The notes beneath the pieces were generated by a model. The model was given only the letters and a program-made list of their open reading frames with translations. It ran no database searches and was not told the DNA's origin. Positions 12,961 through 14,711 of a stretch of 14,711 nucleotides of DNA are shown piece after piece (the stretch's first letter is position 1; each line of letters starts with the position of its first letter). The translations under genes and the position numbers were made by a program. The stretch is from Acholeplasmatales bacterium (GTDB lineage Bacteria; Bacillota_I; Bacilli_A; Acholeplasmatales; Anaeroplasmataceae). The stretch lies in the NCBI GenBank assembly GCA_900770055.1, contig CAAGJD010000003.1, positions 1 to 14,711 on the forward strand, given 5' to 3'.

Positions 12961-14711
12961 ATGATTAAGATTACATTGAATGATGGAAGTATTAAGGAAT
13001 GTGAGGCTGGAAAGCTAATTATTGAAATTGCTAAGGAATTATCTTTATCTTTAGCAAAGAAAAGTGTTGTTGCCGTATTAAATGATAAGCTTGTAGATTT
13101 AAAAACACCTGTTAATGAGGATTCAAGATTAGAGCTTGTTATGGCTGATGATCCAAGAGCCTTTGAAGTGATAAATCACTCTTGTGCTCATTTAGTTGCT
13201 CATGCAATGAAAAGATTATATCCAAATACAAGATTCGGTGTTGGACCAGCAATAGAAGAAGGCTTTTATTATGATTTTGCAGTAGATACTCCTATTAAGA
13301 TTGAGGATTTACCAAAGATTGAAGCAGAAATGAAAAAAATTGTTAAGGAAAATATCGCAATTAATCATTACATGCTATCTAAAGCAGAGGCATTAGAAAA
13401 ATTTAAAAATGATAAATTCAAATGTGAATTAATTAATGCTATTGATGATGAATATGTTGGTATTTATGAACAAGCAGATTATGCTGATGTTTGTCGTGGA
13501 CCACATGTAATTTCTACTGGTGTGTTAAAATATTATAAGCTATTAAATGTTGCAGGTGCTTATTGGAGAGGTGACTCTAATAATGAAATGCTTACTCGTA
13601 TTTATGGTACTTGCTGGTTTACTCAAGAAGAACTTGATACACATCTTAAAAATCTAGAAGAAAGAAAGAAAAGAGATCACAGAAAGCTTGGTAAAGAGTT
13701 AGGCTTATTTATGATTTCTGATTTTGGTCCAGGTTTACCATTTTGGTTACCAAAGGGATATGTATTAAGAAGAAATCTTGAAAATTTCTGGTTAGATCTA
13801 CATAAAAAGAGAGGATATCAAACTATAAACACTCCTATTATGCTTAATAGACAGCTATGGGAAACATCAGGACATTGGGATCATTATAAAGAAGATATGT
13901 TCACTATCGAGGTTGAGGATGGTACATATGCAATTAAGCCAATGAACTGCCCTGGTTCAATTTTAGTTTATAAAAATGAATTACATTCATATAAGGATTT
14001 ACCACTAAGATATTCTGAATTAGGTAATGTTCATAGATATGAGGCATCTGGTGCTTTAAATGGTCTATTTAGAGTTCGTGGTTTTACACAAGATGATGCT
14101 CATACATTTTTAATGGAAAGTCAAATTGGCGAAGAGGTTGCAAGAATTTTAGAATTATATGATTATGTATATTCTATTTTTGGTCTAGATTATTCAATTG
14201 AGCTTTCAACTAGACCTGAGGATAATTACATTGGTGAAATTGAAGTATGGAATGAGGCTGAGGAGGCTTTAAAGAAGGCTTGTTTAGCTACAGGACATAA
14301 TTTTAAAATTAATCCTGGTGATGGTGCATTCTATGGACCAAAGCTAGATTTTAAGCTACGTGATTCTATGAATAGAATTTGGCAATGTGGTACAGTTCAA
14401 CTAGATATGCAATTACCTGGCAGATTTAACTGTACTTATATTGCAGAAGATGGAACAAAAAAGACTCCTGTTATGATCCACCGTGCTTGCTTCGGTTCAC
14501 TTGAAAGATTTATTGGTATTATTACTGAAAACTATGCAGGCTTATTCCCTGTTTGGTTAACACCAGTTCAGGCTAAAATCATTCCTGTTAATTTAGAATA
14601 TCATAAGGAATATTGTGAAAAGTTAAGAGAAATCTTTGATAATGCTAATATTCGTTATGAGGTAGATTACCGTGATGAAAAGCTTGGATATAAGATTAGA
14701 GAATCTCAAAC
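12961..14711 (+). CDS. thrS: Threonyl-tRNA synthetase (3' end cut by window)
   Basis: ThrS attaches threonine to tRNA-Thr and clears mischarged serine. The first 583 codons are present. In order: an N-terminal TGS domain (about 1-62); the editing domain with H73, H77 (HSCAH) and C178, H182 (CRGPH); and the class II catalytic core with motif 2 around HRYEASGALNGLFRVRGF and motif 3 in HRACFGSLERFIG. The catalytic zinc ligands are C330, H381 and H507. All line up with the E. coli enzyme, with a constant offset of four after the TGS and first editing motifs. The family is about 640 aa, so part of the C-terminal anticodon-binding domain is missing only because the window ends. GGGAGG at 12947-12952, 8 nt before the ATG, fixes the start. 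Expression is controlled by the upstream T-box. Confidence 0.97.
   Translation, partial: MIKITLNDGSIKECEAGKLIIEIAKELSLSLAKKSVVAVLNDKLVDLKTPVNEDSRLELVMADDPRAFEVINHSCAHLVAHAMKRLYPNTRFGVGPAIEEGFYYDFAVDTPIKIEDLPKIEAEMKKIVKENIAINHYMLSKAEALEKFKNDKFKCELINAIDDEYVGIYEQADYADVCRGPHVISTGVLKYYKLLNVAGAYWRGDSNNEMLTRIYGTCWFTQEELDTHLKNLEERKKRDHRKLGKELGLFMISDFGPGLPFWLPKGYVLRRNLENFWLDLHKKRGYQTINTPIMLNRQLWETSGHWDHYKEDMFTIEVEDGTYAIKPMNCPGSILVYKNELHSYKDLPLRYSELGNVHRYEASGALNGLFRVRGFTQDDAHTFLMESQIGEEVARILELYDYVYSIFGLDYSIELSTRPEDNYIGEIEVWNEAEEALKKACLATGHNFKINPGDGAFYGPKLDFKLRDSMNRIWQCGTVQLDMQLPGRFNCTYIAEDGTKKTPVMIHRACFGSLERFIGIITENYAGLFPVWLTPVQAKIIPVNLEYHKEYCEKLREIFDNANIRYEVDYRDEKLGYKIRESQ

Noticed and set aside
1..14711. 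Mobile elements, CRISPR arrays, tRNA or rRNA genes, defence or other accessory systems
   Set aside because: No terminal or direct repeats of note, no transposase or integrase, no spaced repeats and no tRNA-like cloverleaf were seen; the content is core genome.

Overview
The window is AT-rich DNA, by eye roughly 30% G+C, from a low-GC Bacillota. TGA is used as a stop, so the code is standard. The gene order polA - mutM - coaE - dnaB - dnaI - thrS is the Bacilli-type replication and repair neighbourhood, and a DnaB/DnaI helicase-loading pair argues for Bacilli in the broad sense rather than Clostridia. A bifunctional AdhE and a flavodiiron protein point to a fermentative, oxygen-sensitive lifestyle. 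An Erysipelotrichia-like or other gut Bacilli lineage is plausible but inferred. Every supported gene is on the + strand. I saw no mobile element, CRISPR array, rRNA or tRNA.

Layout. (1) Positions 1-66 hold the end of an upstream transcription unit with a rho-independent terminator. (2) Positions 86-1321 are a bicistron with its own promoter: ung (uracil-DNA glycosylase) and a small protein made of three LysM modules without a signal peptide, closed by a strong terminator. (3) Positions 1344-4405 carry a CcpA-type cre-like site, a structured leader, adhE, and yhbY starting 1 nt after the adhE stop. (4) Positions 4406-5631 carry a flavodiiron protein gene with a near-consensus promoter and a strong terminator. 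(5) Positions 5672-12675 are one tightly packed operon: polA, a nitroreductase, mutM, coaE, a 115-aa unknown, dnaB and dnaI, with overlaps or gaps of at most 6 nt and one terminator. (6) Positions 12691-12938 are a promoter and a threonine T-box leader controlling thrS, which runs off the end of the window.

How the genes fit together. Ung, MutM and PolA are base-excision repair functions. DnaB and DnaI load the replicative helicase. CoaE makes coenzyme A, which AdhE handles as acetyl-CoA. AdhE regenerates NAD+ during fermentation, and the flavodiiron protein probably removes O2 or NO. Most of the content is ordinary core genome, and I do not see a convincing new multi-gene system. The parts most worth a second look are the adhE leader (a strong Shine-Dalgarno before a possible CUG-initiated 19-codon peptide, overlapping a UUCG-capped hairpin), the 115-aa unknown between coaE and dnaB, the nitroreductase wedged between polA and mutM, and the signal-less triple-LysM protein.
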